A DNA stretch of 64,000 nt from Candidatus Caenarcanales bacterium (GTDB lineage: Bacteria > Cyanobacteriota > Vampirovibrionia > 2-02-FULL-35-15): assembly GCA_020050435.1 (NCBI GenBank), contig JAGVKQ010000007.1, positions 62,001 through 126,000 on the forward strand, given 5' to 3'. Each line of letters opens with the position of its first letter. Within the stretch, counting starts at the first letter, position 1. The position numbers and the translations under genes are program-made. The notes beneath the pieces were generated by a model. The model searched no databases. It was not told the origin of the DNA and worked only from the letters and a program-made list of their open reading frames with translations. This document shows, one piece after another, positions 51,757-60,981 of the stretch.

Positions 51757-52872
51757 ATGCAAAAAGCAATCCTCTTAATATTTACTGCTTTTCTCTTAAA
51801 TGGTTGCACACCTTCCCCTAAAGATCGCAAACTAACTGAAGTCTTTAAAGATGACTATCAATTCACTGGTGTGGCTATATCTAAGACTGGAAGAATGTTT
51901 GTAAATTACCCCAGATGGTCAGATCATTATGAATATGGTGTAGCAGAGATAAAAAAGGGGAAGAAAATCCCTTTTCCTGATATGAAATGGAATGCATATT
52001 CTGGTTTACCCATTGATTATTTTTTATGTGTTCAGAGTGTTTATGTTGATAAAAATGACAATTTATGGATTCTAGATACTGGAAATCCTGAATTTAAGGG
52101 TGTTGTATATGGCGGGGCGAAGCTTGTAAGGATTGATTTAAGAACAAATAAAATCTTACTTAAATATTTCTTCAATGAACCTAATATTTCAAAAAACAGT
52201 TATTTAAATGATGTAAGAATAGATGAAAATAATAATAAAGCTTATATAACTGATTCTGGTGCTGGTGGAATTATTGTTTTAGATACAGATAGTGGAAAGC
52301 AAAGAAAATTACTTTCTAATCACGTTTCTACTATGGCTGAACCAGGTTATGTGATTAAAGTAAATGGAAAAGAGTGTTTGAATACTGATGGCAAATCTTT
52401 TGAAGTTCAGTCAGATGGTTTAACGCTGGATGCTGAAAATAAATACTTATATTTTCATGCTTTATCTGGAAAGGCTTTATATAAAGTACCTACAAAGCTT
52501 TTAAATGATGAGAATGTATCTGATGTGGAACGCGAGAAGTCTGTAGAAAAAGTGGCTGATACGGGGGCTGTAGACGGCATTCTTTCTAGCGATGCTGGAA
52601 ATGTTTTCTTAACAGCCTTAGAGGAAAACTCTATTAAATATTTAACACCTAAAAATGAAATTAAAACCTTAGTAAAGGATAAAAACCTCTGGTGGCCTGA
52701 TACCTTGAGCATTGGACCTGATAAGTATTTGTATGTTACAGATTCTATGATTAATGAAATGCCATTTTTTAATAGTGGAAAAGATGAGAGAAAAGGACCA
52801 TATAAGATTTATAAAATCAATGTAAGTGATTTATGCAAAGGGACTTTTTTTGATAAGCTTAAATTTTTCTAA
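51757..52872 (+). CDS. Lipoprotein of the major royal jelly protein (Yellow)-like family
   Basis: 371 residues. Lipobox at residues 14-17 (LLNGC), so exported and lipid-anchored. The beta-propeller family signatures are visible: FTGVAISKTGRMFVNYPRW, the middle CVQSVYVDKNDNLWILDTG, LNDVRIDENNNKAYITDSGAGGIIVLD (in parts), SDGLTLDAENKYLYFHALSG and, near the end, WWPDTLSIGPDKYLYVTDS. Bacterial members are sometimes annotated as L-dopachrome-tautomerase-related; enzymatic activity is unproven. Confidence 0.85.
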   Translation: MQKAILLIFTAFLLNGCTPSPKDRKLTEVFKDDYQFTGVAISKTGRMFVNYPRWSDHYEYGVAEIKKGKKIPFPDMKWNAYSGLPIDYFLCVQSVYVDKNDNLWILDTGNPEFKGVVYGGAKLVRIDLRTNKILLKYFFNEPNISKNSYLNDVRIDENNNKAYITDSGAGGIIVLDTDSGKQRKLLSNHVSTMAEPGYVIKVNGKECLNTDGKSFEVQSDGLTLDAENKYLYFHALSGKALYKVPTKLLNDENVSDVEREKSVEKVADTGAVDGILSSDAGNVFLTALEENSIKYLTPKNEIKTLVKDKNLWWPDTLSIGPDKYLYVTDSMINEMPFFNSGKDERKGPYKIYKINVSDLCKGTFFDKLKFF

Positions 52873-52939
52873 TAATACTTTTTAGATTGCTAGCTTTGTA
52901 ATACCATATAGAAGTTTTCTAATAAAGAATGGATTTAAA

Positions 52940-53344
52940 GTGAGAGTACATAGAACAGATATTTGGGATTGGGATCCGACTCCTTCCCCTGCACATATAA
53001 GAGATCCAATTCGTGATTTAATATCTCTTTCTCATGGTTATAAAGTAACTGTGAACGGAAGTCCTAATTATTTATTCGAAGCACATGGTCAGAAATTTTC
53101 AATTTTACGAAGAGATCAAGATACTCTACAAGCCCATTCCAGTGGAAATAATAATATAGCTATAACTGGCTATTTTAAAGAAAAAGTGGATTTCACTAGA
53201 TTGTTTATAACTCTTACATCTGTAGAAGATGGAAAACCATTTATTTCAAAGTTTAAAAGAATTAGTGAGAAATACTATCAATCAACATTTAGCAATATTC
53301 CAAATGGAAGCTATAAATTACTATATGGATTTAGTAGAATGTAA
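52940..53344 (+). CDS. Hypothetical protein, 134 residues
   Basis: Starts at GTG 52940 without a good ribosome site. The N-terminus is polar (VHRTDIWDWDPTPSPAH), and the rest is beta-type with YKVTVNGSPNYLFEAHGQKFSIL near the middle. No signal peptide, membrane helix or cysteine. The GNAT gene starts two bases after its stop, so they are coupled. Function unknown. Confidence 0.55.
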   Translation: MRVHRTDIWDWDPTPSPAHIRDPIRDLISLSHGYKVTVNGSPNYLFEAHGQKFSILRRDQDTLQAHSSGNNNIAITGYFKEKVDFTRLFITLTSVEDGKPFISKFKRISEKYYQSTFSNIPNGSYKLLYGFSRM

Positions 53345-53346
53345 TC

Positions 53347-53841
53347 ATGGAAACATCAACTGAAAAAATAAATATTAGAAAAGCTACCTTAGAAGATGGA
53401 GATGTTCTCTGTAATCTTATTGATGCACTAGCACACTATGAAAAACTTACACCACCTGATTCTGAAGCAAAAGAAAGATTAAAATTAGATGCTTGTGGTC
53501 CATTCCCTAGAATTACAGCATGGCTAGGTGAATATGAAGGAAAAGTAGTATCTTATGCAATTACTTGTTTTACTTACTCTAGCTTTTTAGCAAAACCTAC
53601 ACTTTATATAGAAGATATTTTTGTTTTACCTGAGTTTAGAAAAAAAGGAATAGGAAAAGCTTTGTTTGATTACTGTGCACTAGTAGCTCTTCAGGAAGAT
53701 TGTGGAAGAATGGAGTTTCAGGTATTAGATTGGAATAAACCTTCTATAGATTTTTATGAAAAACTTGGTGCTAAACATATGAAAGAATGGTTTCCATTTA
53801 GGATGGAGAAAAAAGACTTGTTCAAACTAGTGAATAATTAA
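53347..53841 (+). CDS. GNAT-family N-acetyltransferase (diamine acetyltransferase-like)
   Basis: 164 residues. Acetyl-CoA binding motif A reads YIEDIFVLPEFRKKGIGKALFDY, with R-x-x-G-I-G/A. FQVLDWNKPSIDFYEKLGA is the motif B typical of spermidine/spermine acetyltransferases, and WLGEYEGKVVSYAITCFTYSSFLAKPTL (in part) also matches that subgroup. A polyamine or thialysine substrate is likely but unproven. Converges with mqnA, overlapping by 15 bases. Confidence 0.88.
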   Translation: METSTEKINIRKATLEDGDVLCNLIDALAHYEKLTPPDSEAKERLKLDACGPFPRITAWLGEYEGKVVSYAITCFTYSSFLAKPTLYIEDIFVLPEFRKKGIGKALFDYCALVALQEDCGRMEFQVLDWNKPSIDFYEKLGAKHMKEWFPFRMEKKDLFKLVNN

Positions 53842-54648
53842 AGCATCTTTTTTACAATAACTCTCAAAAAGTTCTAGTCCTTCTTTGCATTCAGAATTAA
53901 AATCATAAGATAAATGTTTAAAATAATTAGAATAAAACTCTCTTGAGATCAATACTTTCTCCTGTGCTTTTTTAATCACTTTGTCTATAGAGGTAGAAAG
54001 CCCAATTTCTTTTGCTTCATTTAGTTTCTTTGAAATCATATTTATTTCCATAGGATATTTGGCAGCTATATCTTTTCTAACTACCCAAAGCCCAAATACC
54101 ATGGGTAAGCCAGTATATTTTTTCCAAAGTGAACCCAGGTCATAAATAAAAACATCTCTTTGCTTTTTAGAAAATTCTAAAAGAGCATCATCACCAATTA
54201 ATAAAATGGCAGAAGGCTTAATGCATTCTTTTTCAAAAGAAGCGTTGATCTTTAAAAATTCTTTAAATATAATTTGAATAAGTTTATTTGATGTGGCTGA
54301 AGCTTTTGAAAGTAAAATATCTGCACCATCTAACTCTTCTATTGGAAATTTGGAAAACAGTAAAACGCTGTCTGCTTGACCATGTGATGCTATACAAAGA
54401 TTGCCAAAAAGATCTAAATTACCTTTATTTTCTAAATAAGCAATAGAAGATATAGGAGCAATATCAATTTCACTATTTAAGATCATTCTATTTAACTCTG
54501 AAGGGACAGCAGAAATTATATCTGCATCTAAGCTAATTTCTCCTAGCTCGATAGGAAGATTTATAGGTAAGCAGTTTATGAAGTCTACTTGACCGAGTCT
54601 AATTTTCTTTATATCGTTTTGCAATTGGCATTCTCCATCCAAAACCAA
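53827..54648 (-). CDS. mqnA: Chorismate dehydratase MqnA (futalosine menaquinone pathway)
   Basis: 273 residues. Periplasmic-binding-like fold: RLGQVDFINCLPINLPIEL at the start, then SAVPSELNRMILNSEIDIAPISSIAYL (in parts), and IYDLGSLWKKYTGLPMVFGLWVVRK. Dehydrates chorismate to 3-enolpyruvylbenzoate, first step toward menaquinone by the futalosine route. The frame starts at 54648, overlapping nadE by 50 bases; an internal TTG near 54624 is an alternative start. No other mqn genes are in the window. Confidence 0.9.
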   Translation of the reverse strand: MVLDGECQLQNDIKKIRLGQVDFINCLPINLPIELGEISLDADIISAVPSELNRMILNSEIDIAPISSIAYLENKGNLDLFGNLCIASHGQADSVLLFSKFPIEELDGADILLSKASATSNKLIQIIFKEFLKINASFEKECIKPSAILLIGDDALLEFSKKQRDVFIYDLGSLWKKYTGLPMVFGLWVVRKDIAAKYPMEINMISKKLNEAKEIGLSTSIDKVIKKAQEKVLISREFYSNYFKHLSYDFNSECKEGLELFESYCKKDALIIH

Positions 54649-56239
54649 AAGCTCTACTGGTTAACTTTAACCCTGGAGCCGCTTGCTGCCTTTTATACTC
54701 ATTAACATCAATCATATTACAAACTTTTTTAATTGTCTCAATCGGTATATTATTGTTAACAATTTCTTTTGCTGGAATATGATCTTCTACATAAAGTTCC
54801 AAAATCTTGTCTAAAACATCATATGGTGGAAGGGTATCTTGGTCTTTTTGATTTGGTCTTAATTCAGCTGTAGGCTCTTTTCTGATAGTGTTCTCAGGTA
54901 TTATTTCTTTACCTTCTTTTTTATTTATATATTTAGATAAATTATAAACATTGTTTTTAGAAAGATCAGAAATAACAGCTAATGCCCCACACATGTCACC
55001 ATACAGTGTGCAATATCCAGTAGCAATTTCACTTTTATTCCCTGTAGTTAACACCAATGAACCAGTTTCATTTGAAAGTGACATCAGGATGGAGCCTCTA
55101 ATTCTGGATTGTATATTTTCAATCCCAACACCTTTTTCGCTTAAAGTTGGGGACAGTAACTGTGTAAATGCTTTAAAAGGTTCTTCTATTGAAAAGGTCT
55201 TAAGTTCAATTCTTAAGTTATTAGCTAAATCTTTAGCGTCTTTTTCACTCTCTGATGATGTAAACCTGGATGGCATAAAAATGCCTAAAACATTTTCTTT
55301 TCCAAGTGCTCTTGCTGCAAGTGTAGCCACCAGGGCTGAATCAATTCCCCCTGATACTCCTATGATTACTTTTTTGAAACCACATTTATTTACGTAATCA
55401 TGTAGTCCACAGGTAATGGCTTGTAGTAATTCCTCTTCTGGATTATGGGGGGATGGTGAGATGGTGGGATGAGGAACATCAAGGTCAAAAAACTGTAAAT
55501 CTTCTTCAAACGATTTCAATTTTAAAATAACCTCACCATTTTTATCGATAATGCATGAGTTGCCATCAAAGATCAAATCATCATTTCCACCCACTTGATT
55601 TACATAGATAATAGGGAGTTTATGTTTTTTAGCACAGTTAATAAGAACCTTTTCTCTTAGTTGAGGCTTGCCCATGAAATAGGGTGAAGCTGAACAATTG
55701 ATAATTAAATCTAAGTTTGTTTTACATAGCTCAGTAATAGGATCAATTTTATATCTTGGTCTTGCCCATGAAATATCATCATGCCAGATATCTTCGCATA
55801 TGGATAATCCAAAATTCTTCCCAAATAACTTTGCTGGTGTAATAGTTTTCCCGGATTCAAAATATCTATCCTCATCAAAAACATCATATGTAGGAAGTAG
55901 TGTTTTTTGTCTGGTGTAAACAATCTTATTTTCTTTAATAACTGCTACAGAGTTAAATAAAGGCTTGCCTTCTCCATAATTCTCTTCTATAATTCCTAAA
56001 ATCACTGTAATTTGCTTATTTGCTTTTTCAGCTAAAAGATTTAAATATTTTTTATTGTCTTCGATAAATTGTCTTTTTAGTAAAAGATCTTTTGGAGGAT
56101 AACCAGAAAGAGCAAGTTCAGGAAAAATTATCACTTCTACATTTTCTTTAGCTGCCAAATCAATATTTTTTAAAATCTTGTTTAGGTTATTTTCAAGATC
56201 ACCTATTGTTGGATTAGTTTGTGCAAGGGCGAATTTCAT
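54599..56239 (-). CDS. nadE: Glutamine-dependent NAD+ synthetase
   Basis: 546 residues. N-terminal nitrilase-type glutaminase: FPELALSGYPPKDLL (Glu), KTLLPTYDVFDEDRYF (Lys), GLSICEDIW (Cys). The C-terminal synthetase has GVSGGIDSALVATLAARALG (ATP P-loop) and GYCTLYGDMCGALAVI, plus RKEPTAELRPNQKDQD. Converts nicotinate adenine dinucleotide to NAD+ using glutamine. Its ATG overlaps the permease gene by four bases; mqnA starts within its 3' end. Confidence 0.96.
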   Translation of the reverse strand: MKFALAQTNPTIGDLENNLNKILKNIDLAAKENVEVIIFPELALSGYPPKDLLLKRQFIEDNKKYLNLLAEKANKQITVILGIIEENYGEGKPLFNSVAVIKENKIVYTRQKTLLPTYDVFDEDRYFESGKTITPAKLFGKNFGLSICEDIWHDDISWARPRYKIDPITELCKTNLDLIINCSASPYFMGKPQLREKVLINCAKKHKLPIIYVNQVGGNDDLIFDGNSCIIDKNGEVILKLKSFEEDLQFFDLDVPHPTISPSPHNPEEELLQAITCGLHDYVNKCGFKKVIIGVSGGIDSALVATLAARALGKENVLGIFMPSRFTSSESEKDAKDLANNLRIELKTFSIEEPFKAFTQLLSPTLSEKGVGIENIQSRIRGSILMSLSNETGSLVLTTGNKSEIATGYCTLYGDMCGALAVISDLSKNNVYNLSKYINKKEGKEIIPENTIRKEPTAELRPNQKDQDTLPPYDVLDKILELYVEDHIPAKEIVNNNIPIETIKKVCNMIDVNEYKRQQAAPGLKLTSRAFGFGWRMPIAKRYKEN

Positions 56240-57075
56240 ATCAAGCTTTTCTTTGGTTGGTTTAAATCTGCTAAAAAATCTCCAAGTATGTTTAAGCTAA
56301 GTACAGTTAACATAATCATTATACTGGGATATAAAATAAGGTTTGTATGTGTATTTAGGAATTGCCAACCATCACTAGCTAGTGTTCCCCAGCTGCATCT
56401 GGGAGGAGAAATACCAAGACCTAAGAAGCTTAAAGTAGATTCAGCAATTATGGCGCGTGGCATCGTGAATGTTATAGCTACAAGAATAATATTTAAAATA
56501 TTTGGCAAAATATGTTTAAAAACGATTTGTGCATTTGTAAGACCAATGGCTCTTGCAGAGACAATAAAATCATGATTTTTAAACTTTAGAATCTCAGCTC
56601 TGGTAAGTCTGGCTACGTCCATCCAGCTAATTAAACCAATAGCAATTAATATTCCTGTAGTAGATCTGCTAAAAATCATACCAATGATGCTTAAAACAAG
56701 TAAGTCTGGCAATGAATAAATAATATCAATTGCTCTTGTAATAATAAAATCAATTTTTCCTTCGAATAGTCCTGCTATCGTGCCTAGTGAAACACCAATA
56801 AAAAATGAAATTATAGCAGTAACGATAGCTACAAAAAGAGATAGTCGTGAGCCATAAATTAATCTTGCTAATAAATCTCTTCCAAGCTGATCTGTTCCTA
56901 ATATATGATCTTTTGATGGTGGAATTAAAATCTTATTTTGATCCTGAGAATAAAAAGAATTCCCATCAAATCCAAATCCAAAAATAGATAAAATAACTAA
57001 AAATAGTAAAGCAATGAAGAAAATGAAAGCAATGAGTGCCAATTTGTTTTTAAGTAATTCTGAAAGAAATTTCAC
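56236..57075 (-). CDS. Peptide/nickel-type ABC transporter permease (DppC/OppC family)
   Basis: 279 residues, six membrane helices, first at about residues 12-33. HILGTDQLGRDLLARLIYGSRLSL is the family signature, ARAIGLTNAQIVFKHILPNIL the EAA loop, and ESTLSFLGLGISPPRCSWG the C-terminal marker. Partner permease, ATPases and binding protein are not adjacent, so its substrate (oligopeptide, dipeptide or metal) cannot be read. Precedes nadE (four-base overlap) and follows a lipoprotein gene. Confidence 0.9.
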   Translation of the reverse strand: MKFLSELLKNKLALIAFIFFIALLFLVILSIFGFGFDGNSFYSQDQNKILIPPSKDHILGTDQLGRDLLARLIYGSRLSLFVAIVTAIISFFIGVSLGTIAGLFEGKIDFIITRAIDIIYSLPDLLVLSIIGMIFSRSTTGILIAIGLISWMDVARLTRAEILKFKNHDFIVSARAIGLTNAQIVFKHILPNILNIILVAITFTMPRAIIAESTLSFLGLGISPPRCSWGTLASDGWQFLNTHTNLILYPSIMIMLTVLSLNILGDFLADLNQPKKSLI

Positions 57076-57086
57076 TGGGAAATATA

Positions 57087-57455
57087 TTATTCCATTTTAT
57101 TTTCACGAAATGACTCTTGGATTTTTTCAATCATTTCATACATTTCTTTAGCATCTTGTTGGTAAGGATTTAATTCTAAAGCCATAGCAAACTGTTCTTT
57201 TGCCATAGGGTATTTTACTCTAGGAGGTTTATTTACATCCTGACAAAGTGCTAAGCCATAGTCAGAATATGCTTGAGCTAATAGAGATTTAACTGGAACA
57301 GAACCAGAATTTTTCTTTAACTCATCTTGAAGGACTTTTATAGCTTCTGGGAATTTACCCTTTTTTGAAAGCTCTTGTGATCTTGTTATGGGATCTTGTA
57401 GGCTACAACCACTAAGTAATATTAAAAGAAACAGTAATACAAAAGCGTTTTTCAT
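57087..57455 (-). CDS. Small lipoprotein with TPR-like helices
   Basis: 122 residues. Signal peptide II: LFLLILLSGC, Cys at residue 17. Three helix pairs follow (SQELSKKGKFPEAIKVLQDEL; VKSLLAQAYSDYGLALCQDV; AKEQFAMALELNPYQQDAKEMYEMI, with the typical NP turn), i.e. one to two tetratricopeptide repeats. Likely faces the periplasm. Eleven bases upstream of the permease gene, same strand; divergent from serS. Confidence 0.75.
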   Translation of the reverse strand: MKNAFVLLFLLILLSGCSLQDPITRSQELSKKGKFPEAIKVLQDELKKNSGSVPVKSLLAQAYSDYGLALCQDVNKPPRVKYPMAKEQFAMALELNPYQQDAKEMYEMIEKIQESFRENKME

Positions 57456-57478
57456 AGCTTATATTATAAACTAATCTT

Positions 57479-58750
57479 ATGCATGATTTGAAAGAAATAC
57501 GAATAAATCCTGATCTTTATAAAGAAAAGTTAGCAAAAAGAAATAAAGAGCTTATTACATCAATTGATGAATTGCTTGTTTTGGATGAAAAGAAAAGGAA
57601 TTTTCAATCAAGAGCTGATGAATTAAGAAAAAGAAAAAATGAAATTGCTGGATTAATTCCACGTTCTAAAGATGACCCTTCAAAAATTGAAGAATTAAAA
57701 AAAGAAAGCATTGAAGTCGGCAAGCAGTTGTCTAATATAGAAGCAGAAGAAGGAAATCTTACAGAAGAAACTAATACTAAATTAATGTGGCTTCCAAATG
57801 CTCCAGCTGATGATGTTCCTCTTGGAAAAGATGAGACAGAAAATCAAGAGATTCTAAAATGGGGAAATCCAAAAACTGAAAAGTGGATAAAGCCTCATGA
57901 TGAAATAGGAGTAAAATTAAATATTTTTGATTTTGAGCGTGGAGTAAAAATAGCCCAATCCAGGTTTACTGTTTTAACAGGAGTCGGAGCAAAGCTAGAG
58001 CGTGCCATTATGAACTTTATGCTAGATCATGCTAGTGAACGTGGCTACAGAGAAACATTTCCTCCTATTTTAATAAATAAAACATCTATGATTGGAACTG
58101 GTCAATTACCTAAGTTTGATGGGGATTTTTATAAATGTGAAGGAGAAGATTTATACTTAGCTCCTACAGCTGAAGTTCCTATAACTAATCTTCATAGAGA
58201 TGAAGTCTTAAATCTAGAACAATTGCCTATTAAATACTGTGCTTATACACCATGTTTTAGAAGAGAAGCAGGATCGGCTGGAAAAGATACTAGAGGAATT
58301 ATTAGGCAGCATCAGTTTAATAAAGTAGAGTTAGTGAAAATCACTACTTCTGAAAACAGTGCTCTTGAACATGAAGCACTTACTAATGATGCTGAAGAAA
58401 TATTAAAAAAACTAGAGCTTCCTTATAGAAAAATTTTATTGTGTAGTGGAGATATGGGTTTTTCTGCTATGAAATGCTATGACTTAGAAGTTTGGTTTCC
58501 TTCACAGAATACATATCGTGAAATTAGTAGCTGTTCTAATTTTGGGTCATTCCAGGCAAGAAGAATGAACATAAAATACAAAGTAAATCCAAAAGATAAA
58601 GCTATTTTTGCACATACTGTAAATGGTTCAGGATTAGCTATAGGAAGAACCCTTGCAGCAATTTTAGAAAACTATCAAACTGAAAAAGGTACGATTTTAG
58701 TTCCTGCTGTTTTACAGCCTTATTTAGGTGGTTTGAAAGAAATAAATTAG
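57479..58750 (+). CDS. serS: Seryl-tRNA synthetase
   Basis: 423 residues. An N-terminal long coiled-coil arm (about 30-100) binds the tRNA-Ser extra arm. Class II catalytic motifs: TGQLPKFDGDFYKC, FRREAGSAGKDTRGIIRQHQF (motif 2, shown in part), ETNSC-type region SCSNFGSFQARRM, and GLAIGRTLAAILENYQ (motif 3). The C-terminus is QPYLGGLKEIN. TATAAA ends eight bases before the ATG. A second copy of the last ten codons lies at 59470-59502. Confidence 0.97.
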   Translation: MHDLKEIRINPDLYKEKLAKRNKELITSIDELLVLDEKKRNFQSRADELRKRKNEIAGLIPRSKDDPSKIEELKKESIEVGKQLSNIEAEEGNLTEETNTKLMWLPNAPADDVPLGKDETENQEILKWGNPKTEKWIKPHDEIGVKLNIFDFERGVKIAQSRFTVLTGVGAKLERAIMNFMLDHASERGYRETFPPILINKTSMIGTGQLPKFDGDFYKCEGEDLYLAPTAEVPITNLHRDEVLNLEQLPIKYCAYTPCFRREAGSAGKDTRGIIRQHQFNKVELVKITTSENSALEHEALTNDAEEILKKLELPYRKILLCSGDMGFSAMKCYDLEVWFPSQNTYREISSCSNFGSFQARRMNIKYKVNPKDKAIFAHTVNGSGLAIGRTLAAILENYQTEKGTILVPAVLQPYLGGLKEIN

Positions 58751-58864
58751 CGCTATCCCCCATTTGACTAATCTTTAAAGTTGATATTTTATTCTCTTTA
58801 GTGATTATTATTTCTTTAAATGGTATGAAAATGTTAATTATTAATCTAGAAGAAGGGGTGGTTT

Positions 58865-59419
58865 ATGTTTTTATTTGATGTAGGTGGAGTAAGTGGTAAA
58901 GGTCCTATTCCTGGACAAAAGCAAGTGGCCCAAGCAGGTCAAAATCAGCCTAAACAAGTTGAACCAAAAAAAGCTGAAAAAGATACATTTGTAATAAGAA
59001 GTACGCAAAAAGTAGATGATGCTCTTATAAAAGGAATTACTTCTAAAGATCCTAAAGTAATTATAGAATCTGCAAAAATTCTTAGAGAGGCAGCAAAAGC
59101 TGATCCAAAGATTCAACAATATTTAGATTCGTTAGAAAAAAATCCCTTAGTTGTTGAAACAAAATTTCCTGTTGATAAACTCATTGCGGATACTGAAAAG
59201 AAATTAGTTGATTTAGCAACGAACAACAAAGAAAATTCTTCAGATCTTGTATTATTACTTGCAGCATTAAGAGCTGCTAAAGGGGCAGGTGTATCAACTA
59301 TTACCAACAAAGATGAGTTTAAACCATCAGACCTATTTAAAAAATCTGAAATAATTCTTCAACCATTTCAACCTGGAAATTCAGGTAAAATAACATATCC
59401 ATTGGTTGATCCAGCATAG
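58865..59419 (+). CDS. Hypothetical helical protein lying between serS and a copy of its 3' end
   Basis: 184 residues. The first 45 are Gly/Pro/Gln/Lys-rich; the rest is helical, HEAT-like in feel (ALIKGITSKDPKVIIESAK, LVDLATNNKENSSDLVLLLAALRAA). Start MFLFDVGGVS resembles MFILDSSVGN at 60982. AAGGGG supports the start. It lies between the real serS terminus and the displaced one at 59470, so it may have arrived as a cassette. Function unknown. Confidence 0.6.
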   Translation: MFLFDVGGVSGKGPIPGQKQVAQAGQNQPKQVEPKKAEKDTFVIRSTQKVDDALIKGITSKDPKVIIESAKILREAAKADPKIQQYLDSLEKNPLVVETKFPVDKLIADTEKKLVDLATNNKENSSDLVLLLAALRAAKGAGVSTITNKDEFKPSDLFKKSEIILQPFQPGNSGKITYPLVDPA

Positions 59420-59469
59420 CTTATTTGCCTATTTAATTCTTTTCCCAATCTCACTAAAAACCTTTTTAT

Positions 59470-59502
59470 CCTTATTTAGGTGGTTTACAAGAAGTTACTT
59501 AA
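59470..59502 (+). pseudogene. Displaced serS 3'-terminal fragment
   Basis: CCTTATTTAGGTGGTTT (59470-59486) is identical to 58718-58734 in serS. The frame continues to PYLGGLQEVT and a TAA, the same peptide as the serS end (PYLGGLKEIN) with conservative changes. No homology upstream of it. This looks like the original serS terminus displaced by insertion of about 750 bases. Confidence 0.55.
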
Positions 59503-59558
59503 GTTTCTTAATATTTAGAAGACAAGAAAGATTGGTCAAGTTACAATCTTAGTAATTT

Positions 59559-60860
59559 ATGATTATTACTCAAAGAGCGACCTCAAGGGGATATTTCTAC
59601 CCTATGAGAAACTTTGTAAGAAGAGCTACTGTAGCTAGTGCTTTAGCTGCTAGTCAAATTTATGGAACTCAAATAACAAATGCTCAAGATCAAGTTCCTA
59701 CCGTTGAAATTAACCAGCCTGTTGTAACTCCAAAATTTAAACATGGAATGTTTTTTTCGGGGGTTGAAGAAGTTTTAAATGAAGCAAAAAAAGGAAATGT
59801 AAAAGCAGTTGCTTTTGATGAAAGAGTGTATCTCTATCAAATCAAATTAAAAGATGATTCTATTTTATATCTTCATCTACCTAAAGATGAAAAGAATGAA
59901 TTGCTCATAAAGGAATTAAGAGATATTCCAGATCATCCTATACAAGTTTATAAATTGTCGATTATGGAAAAGATAAATAATGAAGCACCAGAAGCTGTTG
60001 GAAGTTTTCTTTTCATGATAGTAACAGTAGGCACAGCTATGGGTGCTTTAGTCTTTGTAATTGATAGAAGCCTTAACAATAAGTTTAAACCAATAAAATC
60101 TGATGCAACATTTGATGATTTTAGAGGAAATAAAGAAGTTTTAGAAAGAATAAAGAAGTTAGTGAAACACATTACTGATAGAGATAAAAATAAAGTAGGA
60201 GCAGTTTTACCCAGAGGGATTTTACTTATAGGTCCTCCAGGAAATGGAAAAACTCTTTTAGCTAGGATCGTTGCGGGAGAATCAAAATCTAGCTTTTTTC
60301 TTGCCTCTGCTTCGGATATTATGAATTCATTTTTAGGAGCTAGTCCTAAGAATGTAAAAAGATTATTTAAAGCAGCAAGAGCAAATGCACCTTCTATAAT
60401 TTATTTAGATGAGCTTGAGTCTTTGGGTGCTCAAAGATCCCATAACTCTGATGCTGTTAGTAGAGAATTAAATAAAGTGCTAACTCAGATTCTAATTGAA
60501 ATGGATGGATTTGATAAAAATGCAAATGTAATGGTTTTAGCATCCACTAATATTCCTGAAATTTTAGACTCTGCTTTAGTAAGGGCTGGTAGATTTGATA
60601 TGAAAATAAATATAGGTCCACCATCGACTTTAGAGGATAGATTAGATGTTTTAAGTAAATATGCAGGCAAAAAAGTAGATGTATTGGCAGAAGATGTAGA
60701 CTTAAATTTAATAGCTACTAGCATAGATGGTTTAAGTGCTGCAGATATAGAAAACTTGGTTCACAGGGCTACTTTATGTGCTTTTGAATTAGGACAAGAT
60801 AAAATCAATATGGCTAATTTTGATCAAGCTTTAAAAGAAATAAAAGCAGAGGCTGTTTAA
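59559..60860 (+). CDS. FtsH-like AAA+ ATPase lacking the protease domain
   Basis: 433 residues. A basic N-terminus with a weak signal-like stretch (about 18-40), a periplasmic-type segment and a membrane helix at about 147-168. The AAA domain follows: GPPGNGKTLLARIVAGES (Walker A, near residue 225), PSIIYLDELESLGAQR (Walker B, near 282), VLASTNIPEILDSALVRAGRFD (sensor/arginine finger region). The lid helices end at the C-terminus and the HEXXH metalloprotease domain is absent, so it could be an unfoldase or chaperone analogous to FtsHi. TACAAT ends 11 bases before the ATG. Confidence 0.85.
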   Translation: MIITQRATSRGYFYPMRNFVRRATVASALAASQIYGTQITNAQDQVPTVEINQPVVTPKFKHGMFFSGVEEVLNEAKKGNVKAVAFDERVYLYQIKLKDDSILYLHLPKDEKNELLIKELRDIPDHPIQVYKLSIMEKINNEAPEAVGSFLFMIVTVGTAMGALVFVIDRSLNNKFKPIKSDATFDDFRGNKEVLERIKKLVKHITDRDKNKVGAVLPRGILLIGPPGNGKTLLARIVAGESKSSFFLASASDIMNSFLGASPKNVKRLFKAARANAPSIIYLDELESLGAQRSHNSDAVSRELNKVLTQILIEMDGFDKNANVMVLASTNIPEILDSALVRAGRFDMKINIGPPSTLEDRLDVLSKYAGKKVDVLAEDVDLNLIATSIDGLSAADIENLVHRATLCAFELGQDKINMANFDQALKEIKAEAV

Positions 60861-60932
60861 CAATTAAAAAGAAATAGTTTAGGGTTTCCCTACTTTCTTA
60901 CGGTTTTTAACCTTCTTTTAACTAATATAGGA

Positions 60933-60938
60933 TATTTA
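60933..60938 (+). promoter_or_regulatory. Putative promoter for the coiled-coil gene
   Basis: TATTTA is 20 bases downstream of TTAACC (60907-60912), the layout also seen at 17209, 18564 and 24930. A second TTAAC follows the first at 11 bases (60918). Confidence 0.3.
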
Positions 60939-60981
60939 TACAAAAGCCAGACCTTTATTAATTGATTTAAGGAGTAAAAAA

